Notes: generated by a model not told the origin, from the letters alone. A DNA stretch of 64,000 nucleotides from Saprospiraceae bacterium (GCA_016714445.1 JADJNF010000001.1:248001-312000); one strand, 5' to 3'. Shown: positions 55,456-63,728, numbered from the stretch's first letter. Translations and numbers: made by a program.

Positions 55456-55567
55456 AGGTGTGGTTTTATAATTGAAAAAATGCTAATTTAAACAAAAAAC
55501 ATTGTTTAAAATTTTTTATCAAAATGAATTTAAACAGATCAAATCAAACACTGACCCAATCTGTCAA

Positions 55568-55611
55568 CAAAGATATCTTCAATTCTTTAATTCCAAAGTA
55601 ACCAATGTTAC
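55568..55611 (-). promoter_or_regulatory. Promoter with GTAAC-N4-GTTAC dyad, rhodanese/TsdA/SoxB operon
   Basis: On the minus strand the -7 box TATCTTTG occupies 55575 down to 55568. The dyad GTAACCAATGTTAC is at 55598-55611 (perfect 5-bp arms, 4-bp centre). Dyad centre to first base of the box is 29.5 nt, identical to two other promoters in the island. The leader to the rhodanese start is about 105 nt. The rest of the 55456-55789 gap shows nothing else. Confidence 0.65.
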
Positions 55612-55789
55612 ATCGATATAATAGAATGAACTGACTTCATCAAGAAAAAGGTTTAAATGGTGTAAAAAATAGATTTTCATTGTCCGGCTTGTATATGGTA
55701 GTGATACTGAACAATTCAAAGGCAAAATTTATAGATTAAAAAATTTCCAATGAACATACAAAATTTTGCATCCTGACCAGTGATAATGA

Positions 55790-56203
55790 TCAGTGAGGAA
55801 GTTTATCTTTTATTAATCCATACAGATAAGTGCCTATGATTGCAAATAAAAATACAATAGCCATGGCATAGTATCCATACCCTATATTTACTACCATAGG
55901 GCCCGGACAAGCACCACTAAGGGCCCATCCCATGCCAAAGATAATTCCTCCGGCAATATATCTGATCATAGATTTGTCTTTGGGATAAAAGACAATTGGG
56001 TTTCCATGATAGTCGCGTAATTTAAATTTTTTAATAATCCAAACTCCGATCACACCCATGATGACGGCTACTCCTATGATACCATACATATGGAAAGCTT
56101 GAAATCTGAACATCTCCTGAATCCTGTACCAGGATATAGCTTCTGATTTAGCCATGACTATGCCAAAGAAAATACCTGTAATAAGAAACTTTATAAACTT
56201 CAT
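55790..56203 (-). CDS. YeeE/YedE-type sulfur transporter half (C-terminal type, DUF6691)
   Basis: 137 residues with four transmembrane segments. FITGIFFGIVMAKSEAISWYRIQ at the N-terminus and the conserved Cys motif GMGWALSGACPGPMVVNIGYG correspond to one half of YeeE/YedE-type transporters (PmpB-like). YeeE-type proteins pass thiosulfate or related ions through a Cys-lined path. The other half is encoded directly upstream, with 65 bp between. Probably both halves pair in the inner membrane. Confidence 0.85.
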   Translation of the reverse strand: MKFIKFLITGIFFGIVMAKSEAISWYRIQEMFRFQAFHMYGIIGVAVIMGVIGVWIIKKFKLRDYHGNPIVFYPKDKSMIRYIAGGIIFGMGWALSGACPGPMVVNIGYGYYAMAIVFLFAIIGTYLYGLIKDKLPH

Positions 56204-56268
56204 ATATTTTGTGTTCTAATTTTTTTGATAATAATGTACCAATTACAAATTGTTTAATCCTTTAAGAA

Positions 56269-56832
56269 TCAATGGCTGAAAATAAGTGGAAACAACAAAT
56301 GTGTCATCATCAATCCACCAACAAAAAATCCTATTACTGCTATTAGTGAAGGTATCTGCAAGTCAGATAATCCACTGATAGCATGACCTGATGTACATCC
56401 ACCCGCGTATCTGCTACCAAATCCTACCATTAATCCTCCGATAGACAATAATAGAAAACCTTTCAGAGAAAGTACTGATTCCAAACTAAACAGCTCATCT
56501 GGTTGTATCGAAACAGGTGCTGAAAATCCTAATTTCCCAAGATCAGTAATAGTTGCGTCTGAAATTTGAACAGGTTGGTCATTCTTAAGTACAGTGCCTG
56601 AAATAAAACCACCCAATACAGCTCCGACCAGAAAAACTAGATTCCAGATTTGAGTTTTCCAGTTAAAATTAAAGAAGCTAACTGAATTACCCAAACCTGC
56701 TGCGGAACAAATGGTCCGAAGATTGGATGAAAATCCAAACGACTGACCAAAAAATAATAATGTAAACATTACTACTGAAATAACAGCACCGGAAAACCAC
56801 CAGGTCCAGCTCTGAGATATAAATTCTATCAT
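56269..56832 (-). CDS. YeeE/YedE-type sulfur transporter half (N-terminal type)
   Basis: 187 residues with five or so hydrophobic segments. The conserved GSRYAGGCTSGHAISGLSDL is the family Cys motif, and WTWWFSGAVISVVMFTLLFF opens the first membrane helix. Another Cys lies in LRTICSAAGLG. This corresponds to PmpA in two-gene YeeE systems. Its start is 13 bp from the stop of the rhodanese-Usp fusion gene, so these genes are probably one transcript from the 59.6-kb promoter. Confidence 0.85.
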   Translation of the reverse strand: MIEFISQSWTWWFSGAVISVVMFTLLFFGQSFGFSSNLRTICSAAGLGNSVSFFNFNWKTQIWNLVFLVGAVLGGFISGTVLKNDQPVQISDATITDLGKLGFSAPVSIQPDELFSLESVLSLKGFLLLSIGGLMVGFGSRYAGGCTSGHAISGLSDLQIPSLIAVIGFFVGGLMMTHLLFPLIFSH

Positions 56833-56845
56833 GATATTATTTTTA

Positions 56846-58060
56846 TTAAAGATGAAATGATATTATGGGTTTAAATAAGTGTTTTATCAGATTTTCCGCT
56901 GCACTGTTATGAAATATACCTCCCTTGCCATGTGTACCAATAAACACCATATCGACGTCCTGTCCTGCAATAAAATGATTTACCCCATCTTCAACATTTT
57001 TGGCCTGAACAATATGGTTTTTGTGATTTCCCAACTGATGTTTTGATGCATATTTATCCATCAAGTCCAACATTTCAGATTCATTAATTTGAACATCGGA
57101 TGCCTGAATGTATAATTGATGATACACCACGTCAAAATATTTTGAAAATTTTTCCATCAAAGGCAGCTGATGGGTATCGGCATCACGAAAGTCATGAACA
57201 TATAATATATCTTTGATAATCAGATCTGATCTGTCGCACATCAAAGATAATAGAGGTACCATTGATCTTCTCGCTATAATCTGGGCTTGAGATGATGTTA
57301 ATTTTTCTTTTACTCCCCACGCCCCTTTAGTTCCCATGACTATCAGATCAAAGTGGTTGTTTTCTGCAAAAGAAATGATATTGTCCGTAATTTTTCCCAA
57401 AACAAGGTGTACATTGATATGCTTGCCATACTGCAATTGAAGATTTTTAAGTTTCCTGTCCACTATTTGCTTTTGAGATTTTACAAACTCTGCATCAATT
57501 TCTCCGCAAGTTTCAATATTTCCATGTTGGTCCATGCTTACTGTATCCGGCAGGTCCAACACATGTAAAAAATGAATATCTACAGAAAGATTTTCTTCAA
57601 GCTTTCTAACCATGAGATAAGAATATTCTGCCTGTACAGAAAAGTCGGTCGGAATTAGGACTTTAAGTATATCTTTATCATTTTTCTTTAATTCCGAATG
57701 GGGTAACCTGGGTTCGTTTTCTACTACCAATTCTACCTGATTAAACCCTGAGATAGTTGCTAAAGTCTGAACATTAGCAAGAGAACCTCCATCCACAACA
57801 TTTTTAATCCCGTGATCAATTAATATTTTTTTGGCATGTGCGCTTCTGTTCCCGCTTCGACAATACACCACCACCTGAGGAAATGCCTTTAGTTTATCGA
57901 CCTGACCATCTACTTGTTCCAATGGAATATTAATAGCACCTTCCAAATGACCGGAAGCATATTCACTTTTACTTCTTACATCAACCAATGCTGCATTTTT
58001 AATGATATAATGGTCAGATTCCTTTTCTTTTCTAAACATATTTTTTAAGATGGAAAACAT
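56846..58060 (-). CDS. Rhodanese - tandem universal-stress-protein fusion
   Basis: 404 residues, no signal peptide. Residues 1-105 are an active-looking rhodanese (LVDVRSKSEYASGHLEGAIN; Cys67 in CRSGNRS) very similar to the 55.1-kb single-domain protein. Residues 130-277 are a Usp domain (VLIPTDFSVQAEYSYLMVRK; IVMGTKGAWGVKEKL). Residues 282-404 are a second, degenerate Usp domain (ILYVHDFRDADTHQLPLMEK; MVFIGTHGKGG). The ATP-motif residues GTKGAWG and GTHGKGG are roughly preserved. The fusion suggests that a nucleotide-sensing module controls or reports persulfide load (inference). Confidence 0.8.
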   Translation of the reverse strand: MFSILKNMFRKEKESDHYIIKNAALVDVRSKSEYASGHLEGAINIPLEQVDGQVDKLKAFPQVVVYCRSGNRSAHAKKILIDHGIKNVVDGGSLANVQTLATISGFNQVELVVENEPRLPHSELKKNDKDILKVLIPTDFSVQAEYSYLMVRKLEENLSVDIHFLHVLDLPDTVSMDQHGNIETCGEIDAEFVKSQKQIVDRKLKNLQLQYGKHINVHLVLGKITDNIISFAENNHFDLIVMGTKGAWGVKEKLTSSQAQIIARRSMVPLLSLMCDRSDLIIKDILYVHDFRDADTHQLPLMEKFSKYFDVVYHQLYIQASDVQINESEMLDLMDKYASKHQLGNHKNHIVQAKNVEDGVNHFIAGQDVDMVFIGTHGKGGIFHNSAAENLIKHLFKPIISFHL

Positions 58061-58158
58061 ATTGATATCAATTTAGTGGTTTAAAAAAAAACTCAGTGGT
58101 AAAATTAATAATAGATATAATATATAGCGATATCTATCTGTATTATAAAAATAATACA

Positions 58159-59562
58159 TCAACTAAAAACGATTTCATCTCCTTTTTGTACCCACTCATT
58201 CATCCCAGGAGAATAATTATAAATATTTTCAAACCCTTCTTTTGTTAACAAGGCATAAGCAATGGATGCTCTGTCCCCTCCCTGACAATGGATAATTACC
58301 TTTTTATCTTTACTGATTTTATCGATGTTATTCATGATAGTTCCCACAAAAATGTTTTCCGCTCCTTTTACATGACCCGCATTATATTCAGCTGCACCTC
58401 TAAGATCAATAATCTGAGTATTCTGGTCTTCTAAAGCAGTTTTAAAATCATCATAATTCAATGTTTTAGCCTTCTTCAAAGTACCACCTTTGGCAGTGAA
58501 TACCTGTGTAGAAGTAATATATCCCATGATATTGTCAAGCCCTATTCTCATCAATTTTCTTGTAAGGTCATCCAGTTGTGATTCATCAGCCAAAAGAATA
58601 AACTTTTCATCATAATTCAGGAACCATCCTGCCCAGGTAGCAAATGAATTGTTGCCTTGAATATTAATACTACCAGGTATAAATCCTTCAGCAAAATCAA
58701 CTTTATTTCGTGCATCAATCAGTTTAATACCTTTTGCCATGGCATCTATTAATTCTGAAGAAGAAAGTTCTTTTAAAACGGGTACTTCTGTTAACAGAGG
58801 TCTATCCACTTTATTTAACTTTTTCATCATAGCAAAATATTTGGGCGGTTCAGGTTGGTCAGCCAATAAATAGTCAGTAAAACCTTTTTGATTTTCTTTA
58901 TACTGCAATGCCCAGTTTCTGATCCTTTCATAACCCACAGTTGTGCTTGGAACAGCTCCCAGTGCTTTGCCGCAAGCTGATCCGGCTCCATGGCCCGGCC
59001 ACACTTGAATGTAATCCGGTAATTCACTAAATTTCTTAATCGAATCATACATCTGAAGCGCACCAGCATCCTGTGTACCTTTCAGTCCGGCGGCCTTCTC
59101 CAGTAAGTCCGGTCTGCCGATGTCTCCCACAAATACAAAATCTCCTGTAAACAGCATAACAGGCTCTTTGCTGGCAGGTGTATCGGTGAGCATAAAACTG
59201 ATACTCTCAGGGGTATGTCCCGGAGTATGGATCACTTCAAAAATAAGATTTCCCATTTTTATTTTGTCACCATCTTTTAAACCTTTATGAGAGAACTCAT
59301 ATTGCCAGTCTGGTCCACCCTCATCCGACAAGTACATATCTGCCCCGGTCAAGGCTGCAAGCTCTCTCGCTCCTGACAGAAAATCTGCATGAATATGTGT
59401 TTCGAAAATGTGTGTAATCTTCATATTGTTTTGCTTAGCAATGTCAATGTAAGTATCTACATCTCTTTTGGGGTCGATCACTGCAGCAACTCCTGCCTTC
59501 TGGCAACCTATTAAATAGCTGGCTTGTGCCAGACTTTTATCATATACGTGTTGAAATAGCAT
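58159..59562 (-). CDS. Persulfide dioxygenase-like MBL hydrolase with two rhodanese domains (CstB-type)
   Basis: 467 residues. N-terminal ETHE1-type metallo-beta-lactamase fold: THIHAD (His56, His58, Asp60), TPGHTPES (His115), FTGDFVFVGDIGRPDLL (Asp141) and WPGHGAGSACG (His). Non-haem iron persulfide dioxygenases have these residues. Then two rhodanese domains: the first (about 265-360, LIDARNKVDFAEGF) lacks an active-site Cys (FILLADES at the loop), the second (about 370-467) has CQGGDR. The architecture matches CstB, which turns persulfides into thiosulfate. The gene has its own promoter with the GTAAC dyad and opens the minus-strand run to 55.8 kb. Confidence 0.9.
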   Translation of the reverse strand: MLFQHVYDKSLAQASYLIGCQKAGVAAVIDPKRDVDTYIDIAKQNNMKITHIFETHIHADFLSGARELAALTGADMYLSDEGGPDWQYEFSHKGLKDGDKIKMGNLIFEVIHTPGHTPESISFMLTDTPASKEPVMLFTGDFVFVGDIGRPDLLEKAAGLKGTQDAGALQMYDSIKKFSELPDYIQVWPGHGAGSACGKALGAVPSTTVGYERIRNWALQYKENQKGFTDYLLADQPEPPKYFAMMKKLNKVDRPLLTEVPVLKELSSSELIDAMAKGIKLIDARNKVDFAEGFIPGSINIQGNNSFATWAGWFLNYDEKFILLADESQLDDLTRKLMRIGLDNIMGYITSTQVFTAKGGTLKKAKTLNYDDFKTALEDQNTQIIDLRGAAEYNAGHVKGAENIFVGTIMNNIDKISKDKKVIIHCQGGDRASIAYALLTKEGFENIYNYSPGMNEWVQKGDEIVFS

Positions 59563-59581
59563 AAATATTTTTTTTAGGATG

Positions 59582-59644
59582 CAAAATTAAGATGATTTAA
59601 ATCATCATTGTGTAACTCATGTTACGAAGTATGATTTATATCAT
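59582..59644 (-). promoter_or_regulatory. Promoter with GTAAC-N4-GTTAC dyad and two TGAT-N4-ATCA dyads (CstB-like gene)
   Basis: On the minus strand the -7 box is TAATTTTG (59589 down to 59582). The dyad GTAACTCATGTTAC at 59612-59625 is centred 29.5 nt upstream. Between them lies GATGATTTAAATCATC (59591-59606, a perfect 16-bp palindrome). A third dyad ATGATTTATATCAT is at 59631-59644. Both latter have the FNR-like core TGAT-N4-ATCA. The start codon of the CstB-like gene is about 20 bp from the -7 box. Confidence 0.65.
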
Positions 59645-59719
59645 ATATTTCCCTTTTATTCCAAACTAAACATTCATCAAAAACTAACTCCATATGAATA
59701 GATAAAATTGGATCACAAG

Positions 59720-59763
59720 GTAACAAATGTTGCATTCACTCATTTTTATTTGAAGTATCTTTG
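59720..59763 (+). promoter_or_regulatory. Promoter with GTAAC-N4-GTTGC dyad (sulP gene)
   Basis: GTAACAAATGTTGC (59720-59733; one mismatch in the right arm) is centred 29.5 nt upstream of the -7 box TATCTTTG (59756-59763). The same box sequence serves the rhodanese operon. The SulP start follows 38 bp later. No second regulatory feature is visible here. Confidence 0.65.
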
Positions 59764-59801
59764 CAAATCAAAATATATTTTTTCCAAAATAATTAAGTTC
59801 T

Positions 59802-61484
59802 ATGAAGTTAATCCCATCTGTAGAATGGATAAAAAACTATGATAAAAAATGGTTAAGTGGTGATATTTCTGCTGGTTTGACAGTAGGTGTAATGTTGATA
59901 CCACAAGGAATGGCTTATTCCATGTTGGCTGGACTCCCTCCTATTTATGGTCTTTATGCGGTCACAATACCATTGATAATATACGCATTACTAGGAACAT
60001 CAAGACAACTTGCGGTCGGTCCTGTGGCCATGGTAAGTTTGCTTATTGCAAGCGGAGTGGGACAACTTTCCGAAGCTGGTTCCGAAGAATATATAGCGCT
60101 TTCTATATTACTGGCTTTTTTGGTGGGAAGCATACAATTATCAATGGGAGTATTCAGGTTGGGATTTTTAGTAAACTTTTTATCCCATCCTGTTATAGCA
60201 GGTTTTACTTCATCTGCAGCAATAATTATTGGATTTAGCCAATTCAAACATCTGCTTGGAGTTAAAATATCAGGTGAAAAATTTAGCGAAATATTTATGC
60301 AACTCATAAAGGAAGCAGGAAATATCCACATACCTACTCTAATAATTGGAGTTGCTTCGGTCATTTTACTCCTTTTAGTGAAACGAGTCAATAAGAAGAT
60401 ACCGGGACCTCTGGTAGTGGTTTTATTGGGAATTATTGTAGTTTATCTGGGCAGCTTAACAAATCAAGGGGTTAAAATTGTAGGTGATATCCCGGGCGGC
60501 TTACCATCATTTCATATATTCAGCATGAATTGGGATTCTATTCAGACGCTTCTTCCCACTGCATTTACCATAGCATTTGTTGGATTTATGGAGTCTATAG
60601 CAGTCGCCAAAGCCATTCAGGCGAGACACAAAGACTACAAATTAGATGCTAATCAGGAACTCAAAGCATTAGGAATAGCAAATATTGCAGGTTCCTTTTT
60701 TAAATCGTTTCCAGTAACCGGAGGTTTTTCCAGAACTGCTGTGAATGATCAGGCTGGTGCCAAAACCGGATTTGCTTCTATCATCAGTGCTTCACTTATA
60801 ATCATTACTTTATTGTTTTTAACTTCTTATTTCTACTACCTGCCTAATGCTGTTCTTGCAGCTATTATTATTGTTGCAGTTTACGGATTGATCGATTTCA
60901 AAGAAGCAAGATATTTGTGGAAAACAGACAGAACTGACTTTTTTCTTTTCATTTCTGCAGCCATTGGAACGCTTGTATTGGGGATCGAAGAAGGTATCAT
61001 TTTGGGTGTGATATTATCATTGGCTTTATTGATCTTCAGGGTTTCCTATCCGCATTATTCACAACTTGGGCTGATTAATAACGGCAGAGAGTTTATCAAC
61101 GTACTTAGAGATAAGAATGCTAAGATAGACAACAAAATAGTAATCATGCGTTTTGATGCTCAGCTTTTTTTCGCTAATATAAATTACTTCAAAGAAAAAG
61201 TGGAGTTGCTTATAGGTGAAAGAAAACAGCCTGAATTTTTTATACTTGATGCCAGACCGGTGAGCACTGTTGACTCTACGGCTATCCACGCATTACATGA
61301 ATTGATTGATGAACTTAAATCCAATGGAATTACCTTTATGATTGCCAATGTTATTGGCCCGGTAAGAGATAAACTGGGCTCATCAGGTATAACAGACCAG
61401 ATAGGAAAAGAAAAGTGTTTTAGTTCATTGTTTGATGCATACCAATTCGCCACTGACCAATTGGCTAAAAGTACCGGAAAATAA
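59802..61484 (+). CDS. SulP-family anion transporter with STAS domain
   Basis: 560 residues. The SulP signature occurs near the N-terminus (LTVGVMLIPQGMAYSMLAGL then PPIYGLYAV). About 10-14 transmembrane segments follow to residue 415, and the family motif GSFFKSFPVTGGFSRTAVN is present. The STAS domain (about 430-550) contains LDARPVSTVDSTAIHALHEL. SulP proteins move sulfate, bicarbonate or other anions at the inner membrane. In this context it could export sulfate made by thiosulfate oxidation (inference). It is divergent from the CstB-like gene, and both promoters carry the same regulatory dyad. Confidence 0.9.
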   Translation: MKLIPSVEWIKNYDKKWLSGDISAGLTVGVMLIPQGMAYSMLAGLPPIYGLYAVTIPLIIYALLGTSRQLAVGPVAMVSLLIASGVGQLSEAGSEEYIALSILLAFLVGSIQLSMGVFRLGFLVNFLSHPVIAGFTSSAAIIIGFSQFKHLLGVKISGEKFSEIFMQLIKEAGNIHIPTLIIGVASVILLLLVKRVNKKIPGPLVVVLLGIIVVYLGSLTNQGVKIVGDIPGGLPSFHIFSMNWDSIQTLLPTAFTIAFVGFMESIAVAKAIQARHKDYKLDANQELKALGIANIAGSFFKSFPVTGGFSRTAVNDQAGAKTGFASIISASLIIITLLFLTSYFYYLPNAVLAAIIIVAVYGLIDFKEARYLWKTDRTDFFLFISAAIGTLVLGIEEGIILGVILSLALLIFRVSYPHYSQLGLINNGREFINVLRDKNAKIDNKIVIMRFDAQLFFANINYFKEKVELLIGERKQPEFFILDARPVSTVDSTAIHALHELIDELKSNGITFMIANVIGPVRDKLGSSGITDQIGKEKCFSSLFDAYQFATDQLAKSTGK

Positions 61485-61521
61485 TGAAGGAAAAAATCCG
61501 AATTCTATCAAATTTGCCTCA

Positions 61522-62046
61522 TCAATCATTATTAGGAGCCAACAAAATGAATGGGGTAAGTATCTTTTCAACATCCAGAATTCTTTGCTCCAATGGACCT
61601 TTCAAAATATGAAAAGGGTGATTTGATTGGGTAAGCATATCGTGGTAAATATTATAAAGCCGTTGTCTATCCTCTGGATTTTCTCTTTGACTATCATATT
61701 CCCAGGGAAAATCAGGCGAGCATAAAAAAAACATATCAACGGTGGATTTTAACCACTTTTTCACTAAATCCTGATCAGAATAGCCATATTTTTCATTTTG
61801 CCAGATTAGAATGGTGAGTAAGTCTGTGTCACAACAAAGGGAATGATGGTTTTCCATACCGGTTTTTTCTTCCCAAAGTTGTAACAATGCAATTTCATAC
61901 AAGCTTTGCTCATTGTAAGTATTATGTCTCAAATCTAAATACGCCCTTGCCATTTCAGGAATAAAATAAAAATCATAACGCTGACCAATAATTTGAGCGA
62001 TAGATGTTTTTCCTGTACACTCAGGCCCGGTAAATACAATTTTCAC
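61522..62046 (-). CDS. NadR-type ribosylnicotinamide kinase-like P-loop protein
   Basis: 174 residues, starting with GTG at 62046. FTGPECTGKTSIAQIIGQ is the P-loop, followed by FIPEMARAYLDL (E.AR.Y as in the NadR C-terminal kinase) and a Walker-B-like CCDTDLLTILIW. It corresponds to the ribosylnicotinamide kinase domain of NadR without the adenylyltransferase part, so it could phosphorylate nicotinamide riboside, though AAA_28 proteins have other roles too. Starts 6 bp after the stop of the small Lacal_2735-like gene; both form one transcript. Convergent with sulP. Confidence 0.75.
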   Translation of the reverse strand: MKIVFTGPECTGKTSIAQIIGQRYDFYFIPEMARAYLDLRHNTYNEQSLYEIALLQLWEEKTGMENHHSLCCDTDLLTILIWQNEKYGYSDQDLVKKWLKSTVDMFFLCSPDFPWEYDSQRENPEDRQRLYNIYHDMLTQSNHPFHILKGPLEQRILDVEKILTPFILLAPNND

Positions 62047-62052
62047 GGATAG

Positions 62053-62220
62053 TTAATCAGTTAATGTTTCAATTTTAGCCAAAATTTCCATCGCTTCATT
62101 TACTTTCACATCACTGGCAGTCCTGTTTGTTTTTGAAAGCTGGTAAGATTCTTCCATAAGTTGGGCATATTTTTCCATTAATTTTTCTTTTTCACTCTTT
62201 CTTTTGAATATATTAAACAT
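62053..62220 (-). CDS. Small Lacal_2735-family protein
   Basis: 55 residues, read on the minus strand from ATG at 62220 to TAA at 62053. The sequence MFNIFKRKSEKEKLMEKYAQ, LMEESYQLSKTNRTASD and EAMEILAKIETL matches the short charged, helical proteins called Lacal_2735 family (DUF6435) found widely in Bacteroidota. It is a predicted coiled helix without signal or membrane segment. Function is unknown. The NadR-type kinase gene starts 6 bp beyond the stop, so the two are coupled. Confidence 0.8.
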   Translation of the reverse strand: MFNIFKRKSEKEKLMEKYAQLMEESYQLSKTNRTASDVKVNEAMEILAKIETLTD

Positions 62221-62321
62221 TCTACCTTTTATTTTTGACGAAACAAAGATATATTCATTTGGTTTTAATTAGGGGAATCATTTGAAGCACATTTTCAGAA
62301 TTGATATTTTCAATCACTTAA

Positions 62322-62353
62322 TTTACACCTTTCAGAATTTTATAGTAATTTTG
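62322..62353 (+). promoter_or_regulatory. Candidate promoter of the bifunctional nuclease gene
   Basis: TTTA (62322-62325), 20 bp, then TAATTTTG (62346-62353), close to the TTTG-N19-TAnnTTTG pattern. The ATG is 21 bp downstream. Confidence 0.45.
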
Positions 62354-62374
62354 CACATCGTTTAAAAGATTAAA

Positions 62375-62959
62375 ATGAATAAAGTAAGATTAGATATTAT
62401 GGCATTGTCACACAGCGTGACACAATCTCACAATTATGCTGTAGTATTGGGGGAAGAAAACGGAAAACGCAGACTTCCTATCGTAATCGGAGGATTTGAA
62501 GCTCAGGCCATTGCAGTAGCTCTTGAAAATATGACTCCCAATAGACCACTGACACATGATTTGTTCAAAAATACTTTGGATGCATATGGAATTGACATCA
62601 AGGAAGTAGTCATAAATAATTTACTTGATGGAATATTTTATGCTCAGTTGATTTGCGAGCAGGATGGGAATATCATGCAAATTGATGCCAGAACATCAGA
62701 TGCTATTTCGATGGCGGTACGCTATGGATGCCCTATTTTTACTTTTGAATTTATCATGGAAAGCGCAGGCGTGATCCTGGATGAAGAAGAACAAAAGCAA
62801 GATAAAAAGAAAGCGGTCAAATCCAAGTCAACTTCGATTGAAGATATGAATCTGGCTAGTCTCGAAAAACTTCTGGATGAAGCTTTACAAAAGGAGGATT
62901 ATGAGAAAGCAGCACAAATCAGAGACATCATCAATTCAAAAAAAACAAGTGACTCTTAA
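62375..62959 (+). CDS. Bifunctional nuclease family (DUF151) protein with UVR-like motif
   Basis: 194 residues. Residues 1-130 are the DUF151/BFN domain (NYAVVLGEENGKRRLPIVIG, FEAQAIAVALENM, RPLTHDLF and DARTSDAISMAVRYGCPIF). A short Lys-rich linker leads to a C-terminal UVR-like helix pair (LASLEKLLDEALQKEDYEKA, AQIRDIINSK). Plant BFN-type members have DNase/RNase activity; bacterial ones are poorly tested. The protein is cytoplasmic. pdxJ follows on the same strand 55 bp later. Confidence 0.88.
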   Translation: MNKVRLDIMALSHSVTQSHNYAVVLGEENGKRRLPIVIGGFEAQAIAVALENMTPNRPLTHDLFKNTLDAYGIDIKEVVINNLLDGIFYAQLICEQDGNIMQIDARTSDAISMAVRYGCPIFTFEFIMESAGVILDEEEQKQDKKKAVKSKSTSIEDMNLASLEKLLDEALQKEDYEKAAQIRDIINSKKTSDS

Positions 62960-63014
62960 CGCTCACGATATTGAGTATCTCTAGTCAATCTTTCCAATAT
63001 TATATCAAACATAA

Positions 63015-63728
63015 GTGACCAAACTAAGTGTAAATATCAATAAAATTGCTCTGATACGCAATTCACGTGAAGCCAATTATCCTGACCTTTTAAAAGTAGC
63101 TGCTGATTGCGAAGAGTTTGGCGCACAGGGGATCACTGTTCACCCTCGTCCTGACCAGCGACACATTAAGTATAGTGATATACCTGCTTTAAAATCAATA
63201 GTTACCACTGAGTTCAATATAGAGGGATATCCATCAGGTGACTTTATGACACTCGTATTGAAAAACAAACCCGATCAGTGTACGCTTGTTCCTGATCTTC
63301 CGGGAGCGCTGACTTCAGATAATGGATGGGATACCATCACACATCAGCATTTCCTGAAGGATATCGTATCGAAGCTTCAGGACAAAGGAATCAGGGTCAG
63401 TCTTTTTATTGATCCTATTCGTGAACGATTACTTGCAGCAAAGGAAACTGGGGCAGAAAGAATAGAATTTTATACAGGTCCTTATGCACATGATTTTAAC
63501 ACAGATAAGTTAAATGCCGTTCAGCCTTTTGGAGTAGCAGCCAGTTTGTGTAAAGAAATAGGACTGGGTATCAATGCCGGACATGATTTGAATTTAGATA
63601 ATTTACATTTTTTCAAGACACATGTTCCTCATTTGCTGGAGGTTTCCATAGGTCATGCCATAGTATGCGATGCACTGTATTTTGGCCTGAAAAATACCAT
63701 ACAAATGTATTTGAAAGAATTGGTGTAA
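63015..63728 (+). CDS. pdxJ: Pyridoxine 5'-phosphate synthase
   Basis: 237 residues, GTG start at 63015. Condenses 1-deoxyxylulose 5-phosphate with 3-amino-2-oxopropyl phosphate to pyridoxine 5'-phosphate. Characteristic blocks: LSVNINKIALIRNSR, ITVHPRPDQRHIKYSD (phosphate- and substrate-binding His/Arg), FNIEGYPSGDFM, VPDLPGALTSDNGWD, IEFYTGPYAH, GINAGHDLNLDNL and LEVSIGHAIVCDAL. Length and motifs are complete. It may share the transcript of the preceding nuclease gene. Confidence 0.95.
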   Translation: MTKLSVNINKIALIRNSREANYPDLLKVAADCEEFGAQGITVHPRPDQRHIKYSDIPALKSIVTTEFNIEGYPSGDFMTLVLKNKPDQCTLVPDLPGALTSDNGWDTITHQHFLKDIVSKLQDKGIRVSLFIDPIRERLLAAKETGAERIEFYTGPYAHDFNTDKLNAVQPFGVAASLCKEIGLGINAGHDLNLDNLHFFKTHVPHLLEVSIGHAIVCDALYFGLKNTIQMYLKELV

